Positions 53,311-64,000 of a stretch of 64,000 nucleotides of DNA are shown piece by piece; within the stretch, counting starts at the first letter, position 1; each line of letters begins with the position of its first letter. A model generated the notes under the pieces. That model was not told the DNA's origin. It saw nothing but the letters and a program-made list of their open reading frames with translations, and ran no database searches. The translations under genes were made by a program, and so were the position numbers. This DNA is from Ureibacillus manganicus DSM 26584 (GTDB lineage Bacteria > Bacillota > Bacilli > Bacillales_A > Planococcaceae): assembly GCF_000772945.1 (NCBI RefSeq), contig NZ_JPVN01000013.1, forward strand, positions 1 to 64,000, read 5' to 3'.

Positions 53311-54312
53311 CTAAAGAAAACTCGTTAAGTAAACAAATGTAAATACAATTGAAGTAATCAGCATAAACAATACAAATACAAATTTTGCTTTAAACACACT
53401 GAGTAACATGATTGTATTTTTCAAATCAATCATCGGTCCATAAACAAGAAAGGCTAAGATAGATGTAGAAGGAAAGATGTTTTTAAATGATGCACCAATA
53501 AATGCATCTGCTTCAGAGCATAATGATAAAAAATAAGCCAGCGCCATCATGACAATCGTCGAATGAATTAAGCCATCTCCAAATAGGAATAGGAATTGCA
53601 TGGAAACGTACGTTTGAAGTAAGGCTGCCACGAAAGCACCCAAAATTAAATATTTACTCATATCAAAAAATTCATCGATTGAGTGCTTAAACATTTCACT
53701 TACTCTCGTTCCAATTAGTTGTCTTTTACCCTCTTTCAAAAAAGCATTTTGATTTTTATTCATCCGCTTTAACTGATTAGATTTATATAAAAAACTGACT
53801 ACAAGTGCAATGGCTACTGCTGCAACAAATCCAACACCCATCCTATATAAGGCCATTTCCAAATCATTACCAAAAGCCATATAGGTGGATAAAATAACAA
53901 TTGGATTAATTAATGGGCCGGTTAATAAAAAACCGATTCCAGCGTAAAGTGGAACCCCCTTTTCAATCAATCGTCGAACAATTGGGACAATACCACACTC
54001 ACATGCCGGAAAAAGTGATCCAACAAAACAGCCCATAAATACTGCTAAAATTTTATTTTTAGGTATGAAAGCTCTAATATGGTCCTCAGTGATAAAAATT
54101 TGAATAAATCCGGCTATTAGCACGCCAATCAATACAAAAGGAATTGCTTCAATTAAAATGCTAAGAAAAATTGTATTAAATTGATTAAATGATTTTGGTA
54201 GTGTAAATACGTCACTACTTGAAAAAATAGGGACCATAAACATAATACTTATAGAAATTCCTAACATAAATACGACTAAAAATTGAGTAGAAATCTTCAA
54301 TTTAGATTGCAT
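53311..54312 (-). CDS. ycgR: UPF0718 permease (YcgR-like)
   Basis: A 333-residue permease with about eight to ten helices, family PF03773. The signature FPACECGIVPIVRRLIEKGVP lies near residue 103, followed by TGPLINPIVILSTY and a second half containing SLCSEADAFIGAS and YGPMIDLKN. A role in metal or metal-complex transport is suggested by its Zur-box-like upstream palindrome (54411-54431); the substrate is not known. GAGGAGATTCG precedes the ATG. Confidence 0.85.
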   Translation of the reverse strand: MQSKLKISTQFLVVFMLGISISIMFMVPIFSSSDVFTLPKSFNQFNTIFLSILIEAIPFVLIGVLIAGFIQIFITEDHIRAFIPKNKILAVFMGCFVGSLFPACECGIVPIVRRLIEKGVPLYAGIGFLLTGPLINPIVILSTYMAFGNDLEMALYRMGVGFVAAVAIALVVSFLYKSNQLKRMNKNQNAFLKEGKRQLIGTRVSEMFKHSIDEFFDMSKYLILGAFVAALLQTYVSMQFLFLFGDGLIHSTIVMMALAYFLSLCSEADAFIGASFKNIFPSTSILAFLVYGPMIDLKNTIMLLSVFKAKFVFVLFMLITSIVFTFVYLTSFL

Positions 54313-54410
54313 CGAATCTCCTCTTTCAAGAATTGGATTTGATTTATCAATACTGCTTGTCTACATTTTCGGGAAACGAAAGATTGTTTTCTCAATAGTG
54401 TATTTATTTT

Positions 54411-54431
54411 AAATCGTAATAATTCCTATTT
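54411..54431. promoter_or_regulatory. Zur-box-like palindrome upstream of the ycgRQ-like pair
   Basis: AAATCGTAAT, a central A, then ATTCCTATTT. The left arm matches the Bacillus Zur box exactly and the right arm differs at two positions. It is about 100 bases before the permease start. Confidence 0.7.
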
Positions 54432-54451
54432 ATAATCTATTTTTTGGACAT

Positions 54452-54498
54452 AAAAAAATCTCCCGATTTTGCTTAAAATAAACAAATATTGGGAGATT
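54452..54498 (-). terminator. terminator of the zinc-GTPase operon
   Basis: AATCTCCC (54457-54464) and GGGAGATT (54491-54498) enclose an A/T-rich loop, with a seven-T run on the minus strand; it lies about 110 bases past the GTPase stop. Confidence 0.7.
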
Positions 54499-54611
54499 AA
54501 TGATGAATTCAGTTAAGTTTCAATCTATTAAGTAAAAAAATTTCAAATTCTGTTCATTTTTTTAATGTATGAATTTACAAAATGAACCCTAGCAAAACAA
54601 AAATTTATGAT

Positions 54612-55811
54612 TTATGATTTTTGAATTATCCAATTATAAGGATCTTCTAAATTTCCCCAAGATGCATTGAATTCTTCCGTTGTTAATAGACATTGGTCTA
54701 ATTCCTTCGTAATCATTTCTTTATCTAAATTCATTCCAATTATGACCAATTTTGTCATACGGTCGCCGAATTCTAAATCCCACTCTTCTTGTATTTCAGG
54801 GTTATCTAATAGTATTTGTTTTTGTTGCTGTTCCGATAAAGCGGCTACCCAATATGAGACTGGCTCAATATTAACTGAGGGACCCGCTTGAGAGAATAAA
54901 ATGGTATATTCGTTGTGGGCTGCACTCCAAATAAGACCTTTCGCTCGCACAATCGATAATGGCATTTGTTCACTCCACTCTTTAAATCGTACTGGATGGA
55001 ATGGTATTTTTCTTGTATAGGTGAAAGAAGATATCCCGTATTCTTCGGTTTCAGGTGTGTGGTTTTCGTGACCTAGCTGTAACTCTTTTAACCATCCAGC
55101 AGAATTGACAACACAATCAAAGTCAAATTGCCCTGTATTCAATATTTCTTTTGGATCTATTTTACCATTTATTGTACGAATAATTTTTGCCTCTGGTTGC
55201 AATATGCGAATAATCCGTTCTAATTTTTCTAACTCTACCTCTGAAACCAAATCACATTTATTTAATATTAACACATCACAAAATTCAATTTGGTCAATTA
55301 ATAAGTCAGCTACTTCACGGTCATCTAATTCCCCAACAGCCTCTTTCCTATCCAATAAGCTTTCACCAGATTGGAAGTCGTGCCAAAAACGATTTGCATC
55401 GACAACCGTTACCATTGTATCTAACGTACAAATTTCCGGTAGATTAATACCTGATTCTTCATCGTAATATGAAAATGTTTGGGCAACAGGAATCGGTTCA
55501 CCTATACCAGTTGATTCAATCACGATATAGTCAATTTCACCAATGTCGACCAGATTCTGCACTTCAATTAATAAATCCTCACGCAATGTACAACATATAC
55601 ATCCATTGGACATTTCAACGAGCTTTTCCTCTGTCCTAGAAATACCACTACCTTTTTTTACAAGCTCTGCATCAATATTAATCTCACTCATATCATTCAC
55701 TATTACGGCTACTCGAAGATTTTGTTTATTTTGTAAAATATGATTTAACACCGTTGTCTTCCCAGAACCTAAATAACCGCTTAAAACTGTAACTGGAATT
55801 TTTTTCGCCAT
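54612..55811 (-). CDS. COG0523 zinc-responsive GTPase (YciC/ZigA-like)
   Basis: A 399-residue G3E GTPase proposed to act as a zinc metallochaperone during zinc starvation. Walker A is GYLGSGKTT (about residues 11-19), the metal site CxCC is NGCICCTLRED near residue 70, and NKCD is the guanine-specificity motif near residue 180. The CobW C-terminal domain ends near residue 390. Length matches B. subtilis YciC. It lies downstream of L33 and S14 genes that carry Zur boxes and has no box of its own. Confidence 0.9.
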   Translation of the reverse strand: MAKKIPVTVLSGYLGSGKTTVLNHILQNKQNLRVAVIVNDMSEINIDAELVKKGSGISRTEEKLVEMSNGCICCTLREDLLIEVQNLVDIGEIDYIVIESTGIGEPIPVAQTFSYYDEESGINLPEICTLDTMVTVVDANRFWHDFQSGESLLDRKEAVGELDDREVADLLIDQIEFCDVLILNKCDLVSEVELEKLERIIRILQPEAKIIRTINGKIDPKEILNTGQFDFDCVVNSAGWLKELQLGHENHTPETEEYGISSFTYTRKIPFHPVRFKEWSEQMPLSIVRAKGLIWSAAHNEYTILFSQAGPSVNIEPVSYWVAALSEQQQKQILLDNPEIQEEWDLEFGDRMTKLVIIGMNLDKEMITKELDQCLLTTEEFNASWGNLEDPYNWIIQKS

Positions 55812-55881
55812 TAATACTTCCCCTTTTTACTTTCAATTCAACTCGAAACCGTACTTCTATCTTGAAGTAGAACAATAATCT

Positions 55882-56151
55882 TTACCAACTGGATTTTTTC
55901 ACACCAGAAATTTGCCCTTTATGTGCGTATTCTCTAAAGGCAATACGAGACATCTTGAATTTTCTCAAATAACCTCTTGGTCTTCCTGTCACTTCACATC
56001 TGTTTTTTAAACGTGTCGATGATGAATCCCTCGGAAGTTTTCGAAGTGCATCATAATCCCCTTTTTCTTTTAGTTCTTTTCATAGATCGGCGTACTTTTT
56101 TACCACTTCTTGGCGTTTTTGTTCTTTCACGATTTTGGACATCTTCGCCAT
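55882..56151 (-). pseudogene. rpsN2: zinc-independent ribosomal protein S14 with in-frame TGA
   Basis: The minus strand encodes an 89-codon S14 paralogue lacking zinc-ribbon cysteine pairs: MAKMSKIVKEQKRQEVVKKY at the start, [17 protein letters not shown] in the middle, [11 protein letters not shown] at the end. Codon 24 (56080-56082) is TGA where the family has Arg, a single C-to-T change from CGA. The rest of the frame is intact. The product is a 23-residue fragment unless TGA is read through or is a sequencing error. A Zur-box-like site lies 18 bases upstream. This paralogue normally replaces zinc-bound S14 under zinc limitation. Confidence 0.88.
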
Positions 56152-56168
56152 ATATGTCCATCTTTTTT

Positions 56169-56189
56169 AAAGTGTAATCATTACGATTT
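56169..56189. promoter_or_regulatory. Zur-box-like palindrome before rpsN2
   Basis: Left part AAAGTGTAAT, central C, right arm ATTACGATTT. The right arm is a full match to the Bacillus Zur consensus; the left differs at two bases. Confidence 0.75.
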
Positions 56190-56233
56190 AAAATTAACTA
56201 TATTTCACCCTGTAAAAAGTCCATTTTATAACC

Positions 56234-56383
56234 TTATTTTGTTTCTCGATGCAACGTACGTTTTTTTAAACGTGGGCTATATTTCATTAGTTCGATACGC
56301 TCTGGATTTGTTCGTTTATTTTTGGTTGTAATATAATTTCGATCTCCAGTTTCTGTACATGCTAAAGTGATTTTAACTCTCAT
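56234..56383 (-). CDS. rpmG: zinc-independent ribosomal protein L33
   Basis: A 49-residue L33 ([19 protein letters not shown]...). The zinc-ribbon cysteine pairs are missing; the region that would hold the second pair reads [16 protein letters not shown]. Such C-minus paralogues replace zinc-containing L33 when zinc is scarce, freeing zinc from ribosomes. GGGAGGAAG precedes the ATG. Two Zur-like palindromes lie upstream at 56425 and 56499. It is probably cotranscribed with rpsN2 and the GTPase gene. Confidence 0.92.
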   Translation of the reverse strand: MRVKITLACTETGDRNYITTKNKRTNPERIELMKYSPRLKKRTLHRETK

Positions 56384-56424
56384 CTTCGTTCTTCCCTCCT
56401 AATAAGCCATTTAAACAGAGAAAC

Positions 56425-56447
56425 TAAATCGTAACTATTACGATTTA
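56425..56447. promoter_or_regulatory. Zur box upstream of rpmG
   Basis: Perfect inverted repeat with arms TAAATCGTAA and TTACGATTTA around CTA, 42 bases before the rpmG start. It matches the Bacillus Zur operator closely. Confidence 0.88.
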
Positions 56448-56498
56448 ATTTCTAAAAAAATAATCCCTCATAATGGAATTAAAGTACGTTGTAATTAT

Positions 56499-56519
56499 AA
56501 ATAGTAATCATTACTATTT
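56499..56519. promoter_or_regulatory. second Zur-box-like palindrome upstream of rpmG
   Basis: Perfect palindrome with arms AAATAGTAAT and ATTACTATTT around a central C. It is a Zur-box variant with A/T replacing the C/G of each arm, about 115 bases before rpmG. Confidence 0.7.
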
Positions 56520-56564
56520 GCAAGTATTTAATTATACTGTTTCAAACAATTTGTGAAGGTGGAT

Positions 56565-56755
56565 TTAATTTCCTAAATAAAGATGAATTGGGTACCTTCT
56601 ATTTTGTACTTTTTGGGCAGTTCCTGTTTTCCCACCTATCTGCAATCCATCACAGAATGCTTGTCGACCTGAACCATTTGCCACTACTGATTCAAGAGCA
56701 TTACGGCCTTGTGCAGATATTTCTTCGCCCAAGTAATTACTAGAGGAACATTAAT
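56565..56755 (-). pseudogene. fragment of a SpoVD/PbpB-like transpeptidase
   Basis: The minus strand reads about 60 codons: SSSNYLGEEISAQ, GRNALESVVANGSGRQAF, GGKTGTAQKV and then a stop. The GGKTGTAQ block is the KTG box of class B penicillin-binding proteins, and the surrounding residues resemble SpoVD. It has no start or other domains. It sits between Zur boxes, so it is a relic brought in by rearrangement. Confidence 0.8.
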
Positions 56756-56862
56756 CCTGAATAGAAGTTTTCTACTCTATTGATACATTTGTTTAACAAG
56801 AAAAATATTTTTTTTAATTTTATTGTTGCAATATGTGTTAAGTTTGGATAATATTTAGTTTG

Positions 56863-56885
56863 TAAATAGTAATCATTACGATTTA
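56863..56885. promoter_or_regulatory. Zur box upstream of znuA
   Basis: TAAATAGTAAT, central C, ATTACGATTTA; one base short of perfect symmetry, ending 14 bases before the znuA ATG, where bound repressor would block transcription. Confidence 0.85.
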
Positions 56886-56899
56886 GAAGGGAAGAAATA

Positions 56900-58087
56900 A
56901 TGAATAAATATTTTTTGATACTACTAGCTTTATGTTTTACCCTACTAACAGCATGTAACAGTACTACCGTTCAAAATGAAGGGTCAAATGAAATTGCAGA
57001 AGAACAAACAAAATTAAAAGTTTACACTACCGTATATCCGTTAAGCTATTTTACGGAACGTATTGGTGGCGAGTTTGTTGAAGTTAAATCCATTTACCCT
57101 CCAGGTTCCAACGAACATACATTTGAACCAACGCAACAAGATATGATTAAGATTGCAGAGGCAGACGTGTTATTCTATATAGGGTTAGGTCTTGAAGGTT
57201 TTATTGAACAGGCACAAGAGGCATTGAATGGCCAAAAAGTTGAGTTTATTGCCACTACAGCTAATGTACCTGAAAAAAAGTTTAATATGAGTACAGGTCA
57301 TTCACATGATGAACACTCGGGAGATGGTCTAGATTCTCATACAGAGGATGAACATTCTGAACATAGTGAAGATGCTCATACAGAGGGTGAACATTCCGAA
57401 CATAGTGAAGATGCTCATACAGAGGATGAACATTCCGAACATAGTGAAGGTGAGCATTCAGAAGATGATCATGCTCACGAGGAAGTAACTAGTGAATCTA
57501 AAGATGAGCATTCTTCCCACGATGAAGACAGTCATGAAGGACATCATCATCACCACCATGAGATAGATCCTCATGTTTGGCTATCTGTATCAATTTCTGA
57601 AGATCTTGCATTATCCATCAAAGATGCACTTACAAAAAAAATGCCCGATCAAGCTGATACATTTGAAGCAAACTATCAAACTTTAGTAGAAGAATTAAAA
57701 GCTTTAGATGATAAGTTTAAAGAAATGGTGGCTCTAGCTGACACACATACATTTTTTGTATCACATGCTGCATTTGGATACATAGCAGGTGAATACAATT
57801 TAAAACAAGTACCTATTGCCGGTCTGAATTCTCAAAGTGAACCTTCACAAAAGGAATTAACGGAAATAGTTGATCTAGCAAAGGAATTAAATATTAAAAA
57901 TATTTTATTTGAACAAAATGTTTCCTCAAAATTAGCTGAAATTATTCAATCCGAAATCGGAGCTGAAGCGTTGATTTTGCATAATCTAAGTGTACTTACA
58001 AAAGAAGATATTGCTAGTAATGAAACATATTTCACCTTAATGGAACAAAATATCGAAACTTTAAGTAAAGCTTTAAGCAATAAATAA
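56900..58087 (+). CDS. znuA: zinc ABC-transporter binding lipoprotein with long His-rich insert
   Basis: A 395-residue lipoprotein (signal MNKYF..., lipobox LLTAC with Cys about residue 19) of the cluster 9 metal-binding family that delivers zinc to ZnuBC. Predicted ligand regions are NEHTFEPTQQD, IDPHVWLS and FFVSHAAFGY. Between about residues 130 and 225 is an unusually long His/Asp/Glu/Ser-rich loop, partly three 39-base tandem repeats (57341-57457) followed by six His in a row. GAAGGGAAG precedes the ATG. No znuB or znuC adjoins, so its permease is encoded elsewhere. Confidence 0.92.
   Translation: MNKYFLILLALCFTLLTACNSTTVQNEGSNEIAEEQTKLKVYTTVYPLSYFTERIGGEFVEVKSIYPPGSNEHTFEPTQQDMIKIAEADVLFYIGLGLEGFIEQAQEALNGQKVEFIATTANVPEKKFNMSTGHSHDEHSGDGLDSHTEDEHSEHSEDAHTEGEHSEHSEDAHTEDEHSEHSEGEHSEDDHAHEEVTSESKDEHSSHDEDSHEGHHHHHHEIDPHVWLSVSISEDLALSIKDALTKKMPDQADTFEANYQTLVEELKALDDKFKEMVALADTHTFFVSHAAFGYIAGEYNLKQVPIAGLNSQSEPSQKELTEIVDLAKELNIKNILFEQNVSSKLAEIIQSEIGAEALILHNLSVLTKEDIASNETYFTLMEQNIETLSKALSNK
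57341..57457 (+). repeat. 39-bp tandem repeat inside znuA
   Basis: Three direct copies starting at 57341, 57380 and 57419, each encoding about TEDEHSEHSEDAH, differing at a few bases. They expand the metal-binding loop in frame. Confidence 0.93.
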
Positions 58088-58132
58088 TTTCCTTTTCATT
58101 AAAAACTTATTTTGATTAGTCTACTCTTTAAA

Positions 58133-58159
58133 AAACACGTTACAATTTGTAGCGTGTTT
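58133..58159 (+). terminator. terminator of znuA
   Basis: AAACACGTTACA (58133-58144) and TGTAGCGTGTTT (58148-58159) with one mismatch, then GTTTGTTT. Confidence 0.8.
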
Positions 58160-58178
58160 GTTTGTTTAATGATGAAGG

Positions 58179-58277
58179 ATAATTTTTTTAAGTTCACGCC
58201 TTAAGGATGTTGGTCAGTCTTTAGGAGTGAACTATTCTCACTATATAAAAAATGAGGATTCTTCCTCCTTTAAATAG
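58179..58277 (+). pseudogene. fragment resembling an XRE helix-turn-helix repressor
   Basis: An open stretch reads FLSSRLKDVGQSLGVNYSHYIKNEDS before a stop. The spacing of LKDVGQSLGVNYSHY resembles the helix-turn-helix core of XRE regulators, with a disrupted SKIENG-like end. Too short and damaged to be functional. It lies just before the integrase remnant, as in many integrative elements. Confidence 0.45.
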
Positions 58278-58367
58278 CCCATTTATTGAATAACTTTTCT
58301 TACAAAATTCGCTACTTAGCAACAATTAATATGCAAACATTATAACGGTCAATATCTAACACCTTCC

Positions 58368-58605
58368 ACTTTTCATTATACGATTCGTGAATATTGCAAA
58401 AAAGCTGGTGTAGATTATAAAGGTACGCACGTTTTTCGACATACACACGCAGTTTTGTTACTTGAATCAGGTGTAAGTCTTAAATATGTATCAAATCGCT
58501 TTGGGACATAAGACCATCAAAACAACAGCAGATAAGTTATCTTGAAAAAATAGAAGAAGACGAACTTCAAAAGTTCGCCTCCTACATTAAAAGATAAAAC
58601 ACAAT
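58368..58605 (+). pseudogene. decayed tyrosine recombinase (phage-type integrase), C-terminal part
   Basis: The plus strand reads FHYTIREYCKKAGVDYKG, then HVFRHTHAVLLLESG (integrase box II with the HxxR motif), then LKYVSNR. One extra T near 58501 breaks the frame. In the next frame GHKTIKTTAD continues, a second shift follows, and the tail is YLEKIEEDELQKFASYIKR and stop. The catalytic Arg-His pair is present, but the shifts make it inactive. A short relic of the same tail occurs at 52.2 kb. Confidence 0.85.
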
Positions 58606-58685
58606 CGGCACAAAATCGGCTCGAAAGTTATTTCACCATATATAATAACCTTTCAAACCCCTGATATACAAAGGTTTTTCCTACA

Positions 58686-60083
58686 TTAACCGATTGAACC
58701 TTCCATCTCGAACTTGATTAAACGGTTCATTTCAACCGCATATTCCATTGGAAGTTCTTTTGTGAATGGTTCGATGAAGCCCATTACGATCATTTCTGTA
58801 GCTTCTTGCTCAGAAATACCACGGCTCATTAGATAGAATAATTGTTCTTCAGATACTTTTGAAACTTTTGCTTCGTGCTCTAAAGATACATTATCATTTA
58901 GTACTTCGTTATAAGGAATCGTATCAGATGTAGATTGGTTATCCATGATTAACGTATCACATTCAATATTAGAACGTGCACCTGTTGCCTTTTTACCAAA
59001 TCTAACGATACCACGGTAAGATACTTTACCACCGTGTTTTGCAATAGATTTAGAAACGATTGATGAAGATGTATTTGGTGCTAAGTGAATCATTTTTGCA
59101 CCAGCATCTTGGTGTTGACCTTTACCGGCAATTGCGATTGAAAGTGTCATACCACGAGCACCTTCACCTTTAAGAATACAAGCTGGGTATTTCATTGTTA
59201 ATTTAGATCCGATGTTACCATCAATCCATTCCATAGTACCGTTTTCTTCAACAACCGTACGTTTTGTTACTAGGTTGTATACATTGTTAGCCCAGTTTTG
59301 GATTGTAGTGTAACGGCAATATGCATCTTTTTTAACAATAATCTCAACTACTGCTGAGTGAAGTGAGTTTGTTGTGTAAACAGGAGCTGTACATCCTTCT
59401 ACATAGTGAACACTTGCACCTTCATCAACAATAATTAAAGTACGTTCGAATTGACCCATGTTTTCAGAGTTAATACGGAAGTAAGCTTGTAATGGTGTTT
59501 CTAATTTAACACCAGGTGGTACGTAGATGAATGATCCACCAGACCATACAGCTGAGTTTAATGCTGAGAATTTGTTATCTGATGAAGGGATCACTGTACC
59601 CCAGTATTTTTTGAAAATATCTTCATTTTCTTTTAACGCTGAATCAGTATCTTTGAAAACAATTCCTAAATCTTCAAGATCTTTTTTCATGTTGTGATAT
59701 ACAACTTCTGATTCGTACTGAGCTGATACACCAGCTAAATATTTTTGTTCTGCTTCTGGAATACCTAATTTATCGAAAGTTGCTTTAATTTCTTCAGGTA
59801 CTTCATCCCAAGATTTTTGAGTAGCTTCAGATGGTTTTACGTAGTAAGTAATTTCATCAAAGTTTAATGCAGAAAGGTCGCCACCCCATTGTGGCATTGG
59901 TTTTGAGTAGAAAATTTCTAACGCTTTTAAACGATAGTTTAACATCCACTCTGGTTCATTTTTCATATTTGATATTTCACGAACGATATCTTCGGTTAAT
60001 CCACGTTTTGAACGGAAAACTGATACGTCCTTATCATGGAAGCCGTATTTATAATCGCCGATTTCAGGCATTTTCTTTGCCAT
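58686..60083 (-). CDS. sufB: Fe-S cluster assembly protein SufB
   Basis: A 465-residue SufB, core of the SufBCD scaffold on which clusters are built. Recognisable blocks are [43 protein letters not shown] and the C-terminal [25 protein letters not shown] 60083 follows GGAGGAGA; the six upstream in-frame codons are rejected. It is the last gene of the sufC-sufD-sufS-sufU-sufB operon. Confidence 0.96.
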   Translation of the reverse strand: MAKKMPEIGDYKYGFHDKDVSVFRSKRGLTEDIVREISNMKNEPEWMLNYRLKALEIFYSKPMPQWGGDLSALNFDEITYYVKPSEATQKSWDEVPEEIKATFDKLGIPEAEQKYLAGVSAQYESEVVYHNMKKDLEDLGIVFKDTDSALKENEDIFKKYWGTVIPSSDNKFSALNSAVWSGGSFIYVPPGVKLETPLQAYFRINSENMGQFERTLIIVDEGASVHYVEGCTAPVYTTNSLHSAVVEIIVKKDAYCRYTTIQNWANNVYNLVTKRTVVEENGTMEWIDGNIGSKLTMKYPACILKGEGARGMTLSIAIAGKGQHQDAGAKMIHLAPNTSSSIVSKSIAKHGGKVSYRGIVRFGKKATGARSNIECDTLIMDNQSTSDTIPYNEVLNDNVSLEHEAKVSKVSEEQLFYLMSRGISEQEATEMIVMGFIEPFTKELPMEYAVEMNRLIKFEMEGSIG

Positions 60084-60104
60084 TTTCTCTCCTCCGTTCA
60101 ACCC

Positions 60105-63068
<2,964 letters not shown>

Positions 63069-63088
63069 TTTAGTTCCGTCCTTTCTCC

Positions 63089-63868
63089 TTATGCTTCTTG
63101 TTCTACCGTTTCGTCTTCAATACCAAGTTCTTTTTTAATCCAGTCATAACCTTCAGCTTCTAAACGGTGTGCTAATTCTGGACCACCTGATTTAACAACG
63201 CGGCCTTGCATCATTACGTGTACATGATCTGGTGTGATGTAGTTAAGTAAACGTTGGTAGTGAGTAATTGCTAAGCAACCAAATCCTTCACCGCGCATTT
63301 CGTTAATACCTTTAGCAACAACTTTTAATGCATCGATATCTAAACCAGAGTCAATTTCGTCAAGTATTGCGAATGTAGGTTTGATCATCATTAATTGTAG
63401 AATTTCGTTACGTTTCTTTTCCCCACCAGAGAACCCTTCGTTTAAGTAACGTTGAGCCATGTCTTGGTCCATATCTAAGAAATCCATTGTTTTATCTAAT
63501 TCGCGGATGAATTTCATTAATGAGATTTCATTTCCTTCACCACGACGAGCATTTATAGCAGAACGCACAAAGTCTGCATTTGTTACACCAGAAATTTCTG
63601 ATGGATATTGCATAGCTAAGAACAGACCAGCTTGTGCTCTTTCGTCAACTTCCATTTCAAGCACGTTTTCTCCGTCTAATTCAATTGTACCTTGTGTTAC
63701 TTCATATTTTGGATGCCCCATGATTGCTGACGCTAACGTAGACTTACCTGTACCGTTAGGACCCATGATTGCATGAACTTCGTTTGTATTAATTGTAAGG
63801 TTTACACCCTTAAGAATTTCTTTGTCTTCAATCGATACGTGAAGATCTTTTATAACTAGTGTAGACAT
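63089..63868 (-). CDS. sufC: Fe-S cluster assembly ATPase SufC
   Basis: A 259-residue ABC-type ATPase that powers conformational change in the SufBCD scaffold. Walker A is GPNGTGKST (about residues 35-43), the ABC signature reads FSGGEKKRNEILQ (about 149), and Walker B is FAILDEIDSGLD with the following H-loop His in AITHYQR. First gene of the operon; GGAGGGAA precedes the ATG. Confidence 0.96.
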   Translation of the reverse strand: MSTLVIKDLHVSIEDKEILKGVNLTINTNEVHAIMGPNGTGKSTLASAIMGHPKYEVTQGTIELDGENVLEMEVDERAQAGLFLAMQYPSEISGVTNADFVRSAINARRGEGNEISLMKFIRELDKTMDFLDMDQDMAQRYLNEGFSGGEKKRNEILQLMMIKPTFAILDEIDSGLDIDALKVVAKGINEMRGEGFGCLAITHYQRLLNYITPDHVHVMMQGRVVKSGGPELAHRLEAEGYDWIKKELGIEDETVEQEA

Positions 63869-63927
63869 TATTTTCCCTCCGATTGTACTTTGAATGGTAA
63901 AACCATTACTAATTTATTATCATTCTA

Positions 63928-63956
63928 ATCTTAACCGAAAACCCATGAGCATGCAA
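63928..63956 (-). promoter_or_regulatory. candidate promoter of the suf operon
   Basis: On the minus strand TTGCAT (63951-63956) and TAAGAT (63928-63933) are 17 bases apart, about 60 bases before the sufC start. No regulator site was recognised with confidence. Confidence 0.4.
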
Positions 63957-64000
63957 AGCATTTATTCGCAAGTGGATTTCCCACGATAAAATCCAATTAA

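Larger units (their letters stand above)
56384..56899. other. intergenic region with three Zur boxes and a PBP relic
   Basis: This 516-base gap separates the divergent rpmG operon and znuA. It holds Zur-like palindromes at 56425, 56499 and 56863 and the SpoVD-like pseudogene fragment at 56565-56755. Nothing else recognisable was seen. Confidence 0.7.
58160..58685. other. intergenic region holding mobile-element relics
   Basis: Between the znuA terminator and the sufB stop. Contains the XRE-like and integrase fragments annotated separately. Near the suf end there is a dyad AACCTTT (58647) / AAAGGTT (58670) with T-rich sequence on its plus side. No intact gene was found. Confidence 0.6.

Noticed and set aside
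56080-56082. TGA in rpsN2 as a selenocysteine codon
   Set aside because: The family has Arg here, not Cys, and no stem-loop of SECIS type is apparent downstream.
55977-56331. Two plus-strand open frames of 66 and 73 codons
   Set aside because: They are antisense shadows of the rpsN2 and rpmG coding sequences, which have clear family identity and ribosome sites.

Overview
The window is a low-GC chromosomal segment of a spore-forming Bacillales bacterium, most likely Planococcaceae (Lysinibacillus/Solibacillus-like). This rests on gene content and order, not on a database search. Most genes follow the Bacillus subtilis yug/yuf/mrp/yui/yut/yun/suf order: yugJ-, yugI-, yugE- and patB-like genes, mrpABCDEFG, pepA/yuiD/yuiB, yutM, yutI, yuzD, yutJ, yuzB, yutF, yutE, yutD, lipA, yunB, yunD, yunE, yunF, and sufCDSUB. 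The spore-associated YunB family supports a spore former.

Layout. 1-340: 5' end of a 16S rRNA gene on the minus strand, with leader and promoter. 0.3-8.2 kb: EamA, MgtC and CDF transporters, iron alcohol dehydrogenase, glutamate dehydrogenase, an S1-domain stress protein and PatB. 8.3-16 kb: a dicarboxylate-type two-component system followed by a solute-binding protein that may be a co-sensor, a complete TRAP transporter (dctPQM) and an MFS carrier. 16-21 kb: cyclophilin, MFS efflux, a class A penicillin-binding protein and a YufK-like protein. 21.2-26.9 kb: the complete seven-gene Mrp Na+/H+ antiporter. 27-44 kb: housekeeping genes including Fe-S carriers (ErpA/YutM, Nfu/YutI), NADH dehydrogenase-like YutJ and lipoyl synthase. 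This stretch is interrupted at 34.9-35.8 kb by a 52-bp tandem array of imperfect hairpins between two convergent genes.

44-58.6 kb is an accessory region between yunF and the suf operon. It holds a Pnkp/Hen1 RNA-repair operon (44.3-48.2 kb). Next comes a probable restriction-modification system of two amino-methyltransferases facing an HNH nuclease (48.5-52.0 kb). Last is a zinc-starvation cluster (52.4-58.1 kb) with five Zur-box-like palindromes, encoding a UPF0718 permease with a TIGR03943 partner, a COG0523 GTPase, zinc-free L33 and S14 paralogues, and a His-rich ZnuA. S14 carries an in-frame TGA at codon 24. The zinc cluster is bracketed by decayed integrase tails at 52.2 and 58.6 kb. It also contains a SpoVD-like PBP fragment and an XRE-like fragment, so it appears to have been assembled by mobile elements. 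The window ends with sufC-sufD-sufS-sufU-sufB (58.7-63.9 kb).

The known systems that stand out are the RNA-repair pair, the two-methyltransferase R-M locus and the Zur island. The least explained elements are the 52-bp hairpin array, a perfect 18-bp palindrome filling the yuiB promoter spacer, and the dyad-rich 30.0-30.5 kb intergenic region. No tRNA genes, CRISPR arrays or intact insertion sequences were seen.
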